In this document: positions 51,568-58,800 of the stretch, piece by piece | Layout of the letters: each line of letters begins with the position of its first letter | Numbering within the stretch: the first letter of the stretch is position 1 | From: CAZJWC01 sp964550125 | Lineage (GTDB): Bacteria > Bacillota > Clostridia > Christensenellales > Borkfalkiaceae | Assembly (NCBI GenBank): GCA_964550125.1 | Contig: CAZJWC010000002.1 | Coordinates: 160,392 to 224,391, forward strand | Length of the DNA: 64,000 bases | Direction: 5' to 3' | Position numbers and translations under genes: made by a program | Notes under the pieces: generated by a model | The model's input: the letters and a program-made list of their open reading frames with translations, nothing else | Databases searched by the model: none | Told to the model about the DNA's origin: nothing

Positions 51568-51691
51568 TTTAAAATAGGAGAAGCCACCTGCTTTTGCAAA
51601 TGGCCTCTGTAACAAATGAGAAAAATGTGGGTGAGTGATCAAATTTATACGTCCCTTTTATCTAGTTTTAAAAACTAGATGACTTAGGATT
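51537..51691 (-). ncRNA. Candidate small RNA, about 155 nt
   Basis: On the minus strand a TTGACA-17-TATACT promoter precedes about 155 bases without a reading frame, which end at the shared terminator. The RNA would have a 5' hairpin (ATCTAGTTT/AAACTAGAT, 51660-51680) and, next to the terminator, a 13-bp hairpin with an AAAA loop (arms 51596-51608 and 51579-51591). The latter pairs fully only in minus-strand RNA, through three G-U pairs; the plus-strand copy would have A-C mismatches. The structure is not the long rod of 6S RNA. The RNA family is unknown to me. Confidence 0.72.
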
Positions 51692-51697
51692 GAATAT

Positions 51698-51726
51698 AGT
51701 ATACTTAATATTTAAAAAGATGTCAA
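51698..51726 (-). promoter_or_regulatory. Promoter of the candidate small RNA
   Basis: On the minus strand TTGACA (51726-51721), 17 bases, TATACT (51703-51698). Confidence 0.85.
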
Positions 51727-51767
51727 GTGGTTTTTGAAATTTTTTGTAAAAATTTTATTTTATTTTC

Positions 51768-51796
51768 TTGCCATTATTTTTAAGGTATTATAAAAT
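51768..51796 (+). promoter_or_regulatory. Promoter of trmL
   Basis: TTGCCA (51768-51773), 17 bases, TAAAAT (51791-51796). Confidence 0.68.
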
Positions 51797-51826
51797 AAAT
51801 TAGATAGTAAAAAAAGGAGATTTTTT

Positions 51827-52327
51827 ATGTTTAATATTGTTTTGGTTGAGCCTGAAATTCCACAAAATACCGGAAATATAGTTAGGACTTGTGCTGCTAC
51901 AAAGTGTAAGTTGCATTTAGTACGACCTTTGGGTTTTGAGGTCAGTGATAAATATTTAAAAAGGGCAGGGTTAGACTACTGGCATTATGTTGATATTTCA
52001 TATTATGACAGTTTTGAGGAATTGCAAGAGAAAAATAAGGAGGGCAATTTTTACTTTTTTACAACAAAAGGAAAGAAAAATTATTGTGATGTTGCCCTTA
52101 AAGAAAACGACTTTTTAGTTTTTGGCAAAGAAACAAAAGGTTTACCCGAACAATTACTTGTTGATAATTATGACCACGCAGTTCGTATACCTATGCTTGA
52201 TGAGTTGCGTTCATTAAATCTTTCAAACTCAGTTGCAATAGCAGTTTATGAAGGGTTAAGACAAAACGGTTTTAAAAATATGCAAGAAAAAGGAAAACTA
52301 CATTATTTAGAAGATTTGATTAAGTAG
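51827..52327 (+). CDS. trmL: tRNA (cytidine/uridine(34)-2'-O)-methyltransferase
   Basis: A 166-residue SPOUT methyltransferase (TrmL/CspR) that methylates the ribose of the wobble base of tRNA-Leu. It shows EPEIPQNTGNIVRTC at the start, LHLVRPLGF, FGKETKGLP and the trefoil-knot SAM loop IPMLDELRSLNLSNSVAIA cut to its core LRSLNLSNSVAI. Length is normal. AAAGGAGA lies before the ATG. It is a single-gene unit before the glycolytic cluster, without a clear terminator before the pgk promoter. Confidence 0.96.
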   Translation: MFNIVLVEPEIPQNTGNIVRTCAATKCKLHLVRPLGFEVSDKYLKRAGLDYWHYVDISYYDSFEELQEKNKEGNFYFFTTKGKKNYCDVALKENDFLVFGKETKGLPEQLLVDNYDHAVRIPMLDELRSLNLSNSVAIAVYEGLRQNGFKNMQEKGKLHYLEDLIK

Positions 52328-52359
52328 TTGGTTATAATTGGTTATATCAGTCAATTTGT

Positions 52360-52388
52360 TTGACAAAAAAAAATAAATAATATATTAT
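52360..52388 (+). promoter_or_regulatory. Promoter of pgk-tpiA
   Basis: TTGACA (52360-52365), 17 bases (mostly A), TATTAT (52383-52388). Confidence 0.86.
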
Positions 52389-52426
52389 GATAATCGTAAA
52401 AAATGAAATTGTAAGGAGCAATTATT

Positions 52427-53743
52427 ATGAATAAAATGTCAATTAAAGACGTTGATGTAAAAGGCAAAAAAGTTCTAGTAAGATGTGATTTTAACGTACC
52501 TATGAAAGACGGCGTTATCACTGATGAAAACAGAATTAAGGGTGCACTTCCCACAATTAAATATTTGATGGAAAATGGTGCAAAAGTTGTTTTGTGTTCT
52601 CATATGGGTAAACCTCATAACATTTTCAATGAAAAAGTTTCTTTAAATAAAAAGGAAAAGAAGAAGATTGCTGAACTTCCTGAAAGTGAACAAGTAGCAG
52701 AAACAGAAAAGTTGATTGCAAAGGCTTTAAAAGACGAGCCTAAAAAATTGACTTTAAAACCCGTTGCTGATAGATTAAACGAACTTTTAGATGGCAAAGT
52801 TACTTTTGCTACTGACGTTGTAGGTAGTGATGCTCAAACAAAAGTTGCAAACCTTAAGGAAGGCGAGTGTGTATTGCTTGAAAACTTGCGTTTCCACAGC
52901 GAAGAAGAAGGCAGAGGTGAGGAGTTCTGTAAGGCTCTTGCTTCATATTGCGATATTTATGTTAATGACGCTTTCGGTACAGCACATCGTTCACATGCTT
53001 CAACTGCTGCTATTGCTGAATACGGTTTCGTTGATACTGCTGTATGTGGTTTCCTAATTGAAAAGGAACTTACAGTTATGGCTGATAGTTTAGAAAATCC
53101 CGTTAGACCTTTCGTTGCTATTTTAGGTGGTGCAAAGGTTGCTGATAAATTAAATGTAATTTCAAACTTACTTGAAAAGTGCGATACTCTTGTTATCGGT
53201 GGTGGTATGGCTTATACTTTCCTAAAGGCAAAGGGTTACACAGTAGGTACTTCTCTAGTTGATGATGAAAAGATTGATTATTGCAAAGAGATGATGGCAA
53301 AGGCTGAAAAACTTGGCAAAAAACTTGTGCTTCCTGTAGATACAGTTATCGCTAAGGAATTCCCCAACCCCATTGACGCGCAGATTGAAGTATCTCAAGT
53401 TGAAGCAGATAAAATTCCTGCTGACATGATGGGACTTGATATTGGCGATAAGACTAAAAAGTTGTTTGCTGATACTATTGCAGACGCAAAGACAATTATT
53501 TGGAACGGACCTATGGGTGTATTTGAAAACCCTGTACTTGCAAAAGGAACTATTGCTGTTGCAGAGGCAATGGCTAATACAACTGGTACTACTATTATCG
53601 GTGGTGGTGATAGTGCTGCAGCCGTTCAACAATTAGGTTTTGCTGATAAAATGACTCACATCTCAACAGGTGGTGGTGCATCTTTAGAGTTGTTTGAGGG
53701 TAAAGTATTACCTGGTATCGCTTGCTTAAACGAAAAAAACTAA
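52427..53743 (+). CDS. pgk: Phosphoglycerate kinase with an insertion in the N-domain
   Basis: Transfers phosphate from 1,3-bisphosphoglycerate to ADP in glycolysis. The 438-residue protein carries VLVRCDFNVPMKDG, VLLENLRFH, VNDAFGTAHR, AILGGAKVADK and GGGDSAAAV, the conserved substrate and nucleotide sites. It is about 40 residues longer than usual because of a Lys/Glu-rich insertion at residues 70-107, after HMGKP and before KPVADRL, where normal enzymes continue directly. The insertion is charged and looks helical; the active site motifs are unaffected. It is the first gene of the glycolytic operon with tpiA 35 bases behind. Confidence 0.97.
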   Translation: MNKMSIKDVDVKGKKVLVRCDFNVPMKDGVITDENRIKGALPTIKYLMENGAKVVLCSHMGKPHNIFNEKVSLNKKEKKKIAELPESEQVAETEKLIAKALKDEPKKLTLKPVADRLNELLDGKVTFATDVVGSDAQTKVANLKEGECVLLENLRFHSEEEGRGEEFCKALASYCDIYVNDAFGTAHRSHASTAAIAEYGFVDTAVCGFLIEKELTVMADSLENPVRPFVAILGGAKVADKLNVISNLLEKCDTLVIGGGMAYTFLKAKGYTVGTSLVDDEKIDYCKEMMAKAEKLGKKLVLPVDTVIAKEFPNPIDAQIEVSQVEADKIPADMMGLDIGDKTKKLFADTIADAKTIIWNGPMGVFENPVLAKGTIAVAEAMANTTGTTIIGGGDSAAAVQQLGFADKMTHISTGGGASLELFEGKVLPGIACLNEKN

Positions 53744-53778
53744 TTTAAAAATATTTTATTTATATATAGGAGATAAAA

Positions 53779-54525
53779 ATGCGTAGACCTATTATCGCTG
53801 GTAACTGGAAAATGAACAATACAGCTGCTGCTGGTGTTCAACTTGTTAATGAATTAAAACCCCTTGTTAAAGATGCTAATTGTGATGTAGTTGTTTGTGT
53901 ACCTTTCACAGCAATTCCTGCTGTATCTGAGGCAGTTAAAGGCTCAAATATTAAACTTGGTGCTCAAAACGTACACTTTGCTGAAAAAGGTGCATACACT
54001 GCTGAAATTTCTGCTGATATGTTAAAAGAGTTCGGCGTTGAATACGTTATTATCGGTCATAGTGAAAGAAGACAATACTTCGCAGAAACTAATGAAACTG
54101 TTAATAAGAGGATGATGGCTGCTTTGAACGCAGGTTTAAAGCCTATCGTTTGCGTTGGTGAAACTTTAGAAGAAAGAGAAACTAACAAAACTGAAGAAGT
54201 TTTAAAAACTCAAATTGTAGAAGGTCTAAAAGGACTTGACGATGTTTCTAAAATCGTTATCGCATATGAACCCGTTTGGGCAATCGGTACAGGCAAAACT
54301 GCTACTGCTGAACAAGCAAACGAAACGATTGGTTTTATTAGAAAGGTATGTGCTGAAAACTTCTGCCCTAACTGTGCTGCAAAAGTACAAATTCAATATG
54401 GTGGAAGTATGAACCCCAAGAACGCTAAAGAACTTATGGCAATGCCTGAAATTGATGGTGGTCTTATCGGTGGTGCATCATTAAAGGCTGTTGACTTTTC
54501 ACAAGTTGTAGGCTTTGATAAATAA
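53779..54525 (+). CDS. tpiA: Triosephosphate isomerase
   Basis: Interconverts dihydroxyacetone phosphate and glyceraldehyde 3-phosphate. The 248-residue protein has the N-terminal GNWKMN, catalytic His in IIGHSERR, catalytic Glu in AYEPVWAIGTGK and the phosphate-binding loop IQYGGSMN. All key residues are present and length is normal. ATAGGAGAT precedes the ATG. It ends the pgk-tpiA unit: the strong terminator behind it separates it from the surface protein gene that stands where gpmI would be expected next. Confidence 0.98.
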   Translation: MRRPIIAGNWKMNNTAAAGVQLVNELKPLVKDANCDVVVCVPFTAIPAVSEAVKGSNIKLGAQNVHFAEKGAYTAEISADMLKEFGVEYVIIGHSERRQYFAETNETVNKRMMAALNAGLKPIVCVGETLEERETNKTEEVLKTQIVEGLKGLDDVSKIVIAYEPVWAIGTGKTATAEQANETIGFIRKVCAENFCPNCAAKVQIQYGGSMNPKNAKELMAMPEIDGGLIGGASLKAVDFSQVVGFDK

Positions 54526-54563
54526 TAATTACTCAGGTTGTATTTTAATAATAATTAATAAAT

Positions 54564-54600
54564 AAAACTCCTCCTTGCGTTGCAAGGAGGAGTTTTTAAA
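54564..54600 (+). terminator. Terminator of pgk-tpiA
   Basis: AAAACTCCTCCTTGC and GCAAGGAGGAGTTTT form a perfect 15-bp stem with a GTT loop, followed by T and A. A weaker second hairpin (AGCCCT/AGGGTG) follows at about 54622-54640. Confidence 0.95.
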
Positions 54601-54686
54601 TTGTTTGGTAAAAAAATAAAAAGCCCTAAAAAAGGGTGTTTTTTGTTCAAAAAAATATAAAAATCGCATAAATTTTTAAAAAACTC

Positions 54687-54714
54687 TTGACAACAGTCGG
54701 GGGGGGGGTAACAT
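54687..54714 (+). promoter_or_regulatory. Promoter of the leucine-rich-repeat gene with a poly-G spacer
   Basis: TTGACA (54687-54692), 16 bases, TAACAT (54709-54714). The last ten bases of the spacer are all G (54699-54708), so every gain or loss of one G changes the distance between the boxes. With ten G the spacer is 16; with eleven it would be the optimal 17. This is the layout of phase-variable promoters such as that of Neisseria porA. Confidence 0.75.
54699..54708 (+). repeat. Homopolymer run of ten G
   Basis: A G10 run in otherwise very AT-rich intergenic DNA, the longest G run I saw in the window, exactly between promoter boxes. Such runs mutate readily by slipped-strand mispairing. 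Confidence 0.97.
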
Positions 54715-54757
54715 TTATGTGAATAATTGTAACTACGTTATTCAAGGAGGGGAAAAT

Positions 54758-57700
54758 ATGAAGAAAAAACTTTTAATAATTTTATTATTGTGTACTGCAT
54801 TATTTTTTGCCTTGTGTATCGCAGGCTACTTTATTTATACGGGCAATAAATCTAATCATACTCACTCTTACAAAACAGAGTGGGCAAATGATGATACATA
54901 TCACTGGCATGAGTGCGAGGACGAAAATTGCACCTCTATTTCAGGCAAGGCAGAGCATACTTTTGACGAGGGCGTATGTACAGTTTGTGGAAGGATTGCA
55001 CCTAAAAATAATGGAGAAAGTGATGACGATATTACACTCACTAGCCTTAGATATACGTTAAATAGTGAAGAAACAGGGTATACTGTTACGGGGGTAGATA
55101 ATTCTTCTTCAATAGAAGAAATAGTCATATCAGCCACCTATAATGAAAAACCTGTAACAACTATAGGTGAAAGTGCGTTCAATGGTTGTAGTAGTCTAAC
55201 AAGTATAACAATTCCCGAAAGCATAACAACTATAGGTGAAAGTGCGTTCAATGGTTGTAGTAGTCTAACAAGTATAACAATTCCCGAAAGCATAACAACT
55301 ATAGGTGAAAATGCGTTTAATGGTTGTAGTAGTTTAACAAGTATAACTATTCCTGAAAGTGTTACAACTATAGGTGAGAGTGTTTTCAATGGTTGTAGTA
55401 GTTTAACAAGTATAACAATTCCTGAAAGCGTTACAACTATAGATGTAAGTGCGTTCAATGGTTGTAGTAGTTTAGAATACAATAAATTCGATAATGCCTA
55501 TTATTTAGGAAACGGCACTAAAGAATATTTATTCTTAATAAAAGCAACGGGTACTGATATAAATTCTTGTATAATAAATAATGATTGTAAATTTGTATGC
55601 AGTACAGCTTTTGGTGGTTGTAGTGGATTGACAACAATAACCTTACCTTTTGTTGGTGCAACAAAGGACGGAGCAAGTAATACTCATTTTGGTTATATAT
55701 TCGGTGCGAGTTCATATACCAACAACTCAACTTGTGTACCAAGTTCTTTAACAAATGTAACAATAACTTCTGCAACAAGTATAAAAGAAAATGCCTTTAA
55801 GGATTGCAGTAGTTTAACAAACATAACAATACCTGAAAGCGTTACAAGTATAGGAGAAAGTTCATTTAATGGTTGCACTAGTCTAGCAAGTATAACAATA
55901 CCTGAAAGCGTTACAAGTATAGGTGAATCTGCTTTTGGTGGTTGTAGTGGATTGACAACAATAACCTTACCTTTTGTTGGTGCAACAAAGGACGGAGCAA
56001 GCAATACTCATTTTGGATATATATTTGGTGCGAATTCATATTCCAACAACTCAACTTATGTTCCTAGTTCTCTAACAAGTGTAACAATAACATCTGCAAC
56101 AAGCATAGGAAGTTCTGCATTCTACCTATGCACAAACCTAACAAACATAACAATCCCTGAAAGCGTTACAAGTATAGGAACTAATGCGTTCCGTGCTTGT
56201 AGTGCTCTAACAAGTGTAACAATCCCTGAAGGTGTTACAAGTATAGAAAGAAATACATTCTATCAATGCACAAACCTAACAAACATAACAATCCCTGAAA
56301 GCGTTACAAGTATAGGAGAAAGTTCATTTAATGGTTGTACTAGTCTAGCAAGTATAACAATCCCTGAAAGCGTTACAAGTATAGGAGAAAGTTCATTTAG
56401 TGGTTGTACTAGTCTAGCAAGTATAACAATCCCCGGAAGCATTACAAGTATAAAAAATAGTGCGTTCGCTGGTTGTAGTAGTTTAGAGAGCGTAACAATC
56501 CTTGAAGGTGTTACAAGTATAGAAAGAAATACATTCTATCAATGCACAAACCTAACAAACATAACAATCCCTGATAGTGTTACAAGTATAGGAGATTATG
56601 TGTTCTATGGTTGTAGTAACTTAACAAATATAACTTTACCATTTGTTGGTGCAACAAAGGACGGAACAAGCAATACTCATTTTGGATATATATTTGGTGG
56701 TATTCCATATTACCTAAACTCGACATATGTACCAAGTTCTTTAACAAGTGTAACAATAACTTCTGCAACTAGTATAGCAGAATATGCGTTCTATGGTTGT
56801 AGTAGTTTAACAAACATAACAATCCCTGAAAGCGTTACAAGTATAGGAGAAAGTTCATTTAATGGTTGTACTAGTCTAGCAGGTATAACAATCCCCGGAA
56901 GCGTTACAAGTATAGGTGACTCTGCTTTCAGTGGTTGCAGTAACTTAACAAATATAACTATACCATTTGTTGGTGAAACGAAGGAGGGAACAAACTATAC
57001 TCATTTTGGATATATATTCGGTGCGACCACATATACCGACAACGCAACTTGTGTACCAAGTTCTTTAACAAGTGTAACAATAACTTCTGCAACAAGTATA
57101 GGAACTAATGCGTTCCGTGGTTGTAGTGCTCTAACAAGTATAACAATACCCGAAGGTGTTACAAGTATAAAAGACAATGCGTTCTATGGTTGTAGTAGTT
57201 TAACAGGTATAACAATACCCGAAGGTGTTACAAGTATAGGAGGTTCTGTGTTCTATCAATGCACAAACTTAACAAACATAACAATACCCGAAGGTGTTAC
57301 AAGTATAGCAGAATATGCGTTCTATGGTTGTAGTAGTTTAACAAACATAACAATACCCGAAGGTGTTACAAGTATAGGAGGTTCTGTGTTCTATCAATGC
57401 ACAAACTTAACAAACATAACAATACCTGAAAGCGTTACAAGTATAGGAAGTGGTACGTTTGCTAGTTGTACTAGTCTAACAAGTATAACAATTCCCGACA
57501 ATGTTACAAGTATAGGACAGTATGAATTTGCTGGTTGTAGTAGTCTAACAAGTATAACGCTCCCCAATAACCTAACAAAAATACAAGTGTGGGCTTTCAG
57601 TGGTTGCAGTGCCTTAACAAATATAACAATTCCCGACAGCGTTACAAGTATAGAATATTATGCGTTCTATCAATGCACAAGCCTAACAAACATAACAATC

Positions 57701-58561
57701 CCTGATAGTGTTACAGGTATAGGAGGTTATGTGTTCTATGGTTGTAGTAACTTAACAAATATAACTTTACCATTTGTTGGTGCAACGAAGGACGGAACAA
57801 GCAATACTCATTTTGGATATATATTCGGTGCGAGTTCATATTCCAATAACTCAACTAGTGTTCCAAGTTCTTTAACAAGTGTAACAATAACATCTGCAAC
57901 AAGTATAGGAAGTACTGCTTTCTATCAATGTGCAAACCTAGAAAACATAACAATAACATCTGCAACAAGTATAGGAAGCACTGCGTTCTATCAATGTGCA
58001 AACCTAGCAAACATAATAATAACATCTGCAACAAGTATAGGAGCCCATGCCTTTATGGGTTGCAGTAGTTTAACAAACATAACAATCCCTGATAGCGTTA
58101 CAAGTATAGGATATGCTGCGTTCAGTGGTTGCAGTAACTTAACAAATATAACTTTACCATTTGTTGGTGAAACGAAGGAGGGAACAAACTATACTCATTT
58201 TGGATATATATTCGGTGCTGGTTCATATAATTACAATTCAACTAATGTACCAAGTTCTTTAACAAGTGTAACAATAACTTCTGCAACTAGTATAGGAAGT
58301 TATGCGTTCTATGGTTGTAGTAGTTTAACAAGTGTAACAATTCCTAACAGTGTTACAAGCATAGGAAATTATGCGTTTGATGGTTGTAGTAGCCTTAGCA
58401 AAGTATATTATAAAGGAAATGAAGATAAGTGGAGTGCTATAGTTGGTTACGGTAATGTTCCTACTGATGCTACAATATACTATTATAGTGAAAACGCACC
58501 TGCCACAACTGGCAACTACTGGCATTATGACAGTGACAAAAAAACCATCGTTGAGTGGTAA
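54758..58561 (+). CDS. BspA-type leucine-rich-repeat surface protein
   Basis: About 1267 residues. Residues 4-27 are a signal sequence or anchor (KKLLIILLLCTALFFALCIA). Residues 32-80 are a His/Cys segment (HTHSYKTEW, HWHECEDENC, CTVCGR) of the kind found at the start of clostridial surface repeat proteins. From about residue 125 to 1225 there are roughly 36 repeats of 23 residues of the LRR_5 type (SITIPESVTSIGESAFNGC), interrupted six times by a module LPFVGATKDG...HFGYIFGA...VPSSLTSVTITSAT. The end lacks an LPXTG sorting signal, so the N-terminal segment or another mechanism must hold it at the surface. ATG 54758 follows AAGGAGGGG; GTG 54719 is rejected. Homologs bind host or microbial surfaces. 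Confidence 0.92.
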   Translation: MKKKLLIILLLCTALFFALCIAGYFIYTGNKSNHTHSYKTEWANDDTYHWHECEDENCTSISGKAEHTFDEGVCTVCGRIAPKNNGESDDDITLTSLRYTLNSEETGYTVTGVDNSSSIEEIVISATYNEKPVTTIGESAFNGCSSLTSITIPESITTIGESAFNGCSSLTSITIPESITTIGENAFNGCSSLTSITIPESVTTIGESVFNGCSSLTSITIPESVTTIDVSAFNGCSSLEYNKFDNAYYLGNGTKEYLFLIKATGTDINSCIINNDCKFVCSTAFGGCSGLTTITLPFVGATKDGASNTHFGYIFGASSYTNNSTCVPSSLTNVTITSATSIKENAFKDCSSLTNITIPESVTSIGESSFNGCTSLASITIPESVTSIGESAFGGCSGLTTITLPFVGATKDGASNTHFGYIFGANSYSNNSTYVPSSLTSVTITSATSIGSSAFYLCTNLTNITIPESVTSIGTNAFRACSALTSVTIPEGVTSIERNTFYQCTNLTNITIPESVTSIGESSFNGCTSLASITIPESVTSIGESSFSGCTSLASITIPGSITSIKNSAFAGCSSLESVTILEGVTSIERNTFYQCTNLTNITIPDSVTSIGDYVFYGCSNLTNITLPFVGATKDGTSNTHFGYIFGGIPYYLNSTYVPSSLTSVTITSATSIAEYAFYGCSSLTNITIPESVTSIGESSFNGCTSLAGITIPGSVTSIGDSAFSGCSNLTNITIPFVGETKEGTNYTHFGYIFGATTYTDNATCVPSSLTSVTITSATSIGTNAFRGCSALTSITIPEGVTSIKDNAFYGCSSLTGITIPEGVTSIGGSVFYQCTNLTNITIPEGVTSIAEYAFYGCSSLTNITIPEGVTSIGGSVFYQCTNLTNITIPESVTSIGSGTFASCTSLTSITIPDNVTSIGQYEFAGCSSLTSITLPNNLTKIQVWAFSGCSALTNITIPDSVTSIEYYAFYQCTSLTNITIPDSVTGIGGYVFYGCSNLTNITLPFVGATKDGTSNTHFGYIFGASSYSNNSTSVPSSLTSVTITSATSIGSTAFYQCANLENITITSATSIGSTAFYQCANLANIIITSATSIGAHAFMGCSSLTNITIPDSVTSIGYAAFSGCSNLTNITLPFVGETKEGTNYTHFGYIFGAGSYNYNSTNVPSSLTSVTITSATSIGSYAFYGCSSLTSVTIPNSVTSIGNYAFDGCSSLSKVYYKGNEDKWSAIVGYGNVPTDATIYYYSENAPATTGNYWHYDSDKKTIVEW
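55158..58400 (+). repeat. 69-bp tandem repeats encoding the leucine-rich repeats
   Basis: The coding region is built of 69-base units, many identical or nearly so (for example the units starting at 55161 and 55230 are the same over most of their length), plus six longer modules of about 140 bases each. The array should change length by recombination or replication slippage. Confidence 0.93.
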
Positions 58562-58639
58562 TATCAATTTAACAAACAAACCTTGTAAACAAGCAGTTTT
58601 AAAGTAAAATAAAATGTCTATTAAAGCAAATAAAAACTT

Positions 58640-58671
58640 AAACGCCTTTGCTAAACCAAAGGCGTTTTTTT
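58640..58671 (+). terminator. Terminator of the leucine-rich-repeat gene
   Basis: AAACGCCTTTG and CAAAGGCGTTT form an 11-bp stem with a 6-base loop, followed by T. Confidence 0.92.
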
Positions 58672-58724
58672 ATCTCTAATTAAGAGCGTGGTTTGAGTTA
58701 TTCTTGATAAATAAGTTTAATTAC

Positions 58725-58753
58725 TTGCAGTTATTTTTTAATTAGTGTATAAT
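58725..58753 (+). promoter_or_regulatory. Promoter of gpmI
   Basis: TTGCAG (58725-58730), 17 bases, TATAAT (58748-58753). Confidence 0.78.
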
Positions 58754-58779
58754 TAGTTTGCTTTTTAAGTACACTAATT
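58740..58779. promoter_or_regulatory. Inverted repeat over the gpmI promoter, possible operator
   Basis: AATTAGTGTA (58740-58749) and TACACTAATT (58770-58779) form a perfect 10-bp dyad; the left arm overlaps the -10 and the right arm is transcribed. The 30-base spacing fits binding on one face of the helix. Confidence 0.5.
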
Positions 58780-58800
58780 TCTTTTAAGGAGTAAAAATAT

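Noticed and set aside
51560..51700. Plus-strand RNA or leader for trmL in the 51.6 kb gap
   Set aside because: The large hairpin has A-C mismatches on the plus strand, and no promoter lies upstream on that strand, whereas the minus strand has all elements.
54719..54757. Upstream GTG start of the leucine-rich-repeat gene
   Set aside because: It would begin at the predicted transcription start without a ribosome site; ATG 54758 has a strong one and begins the signal sequence.
55138..56004. Long antisense frames opposite the leucine-rich-repeat gene
   Set aside because: They arise from the repeat periodicity, have no ribosome sites or promoters, and mirror the sense codons.
55158..58400. Regular repeats that look like a CRISPR array
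   Set aside because: The repeats are 69 bases without unique spacers and encode an unbroken leucine-rich-repeat protein.
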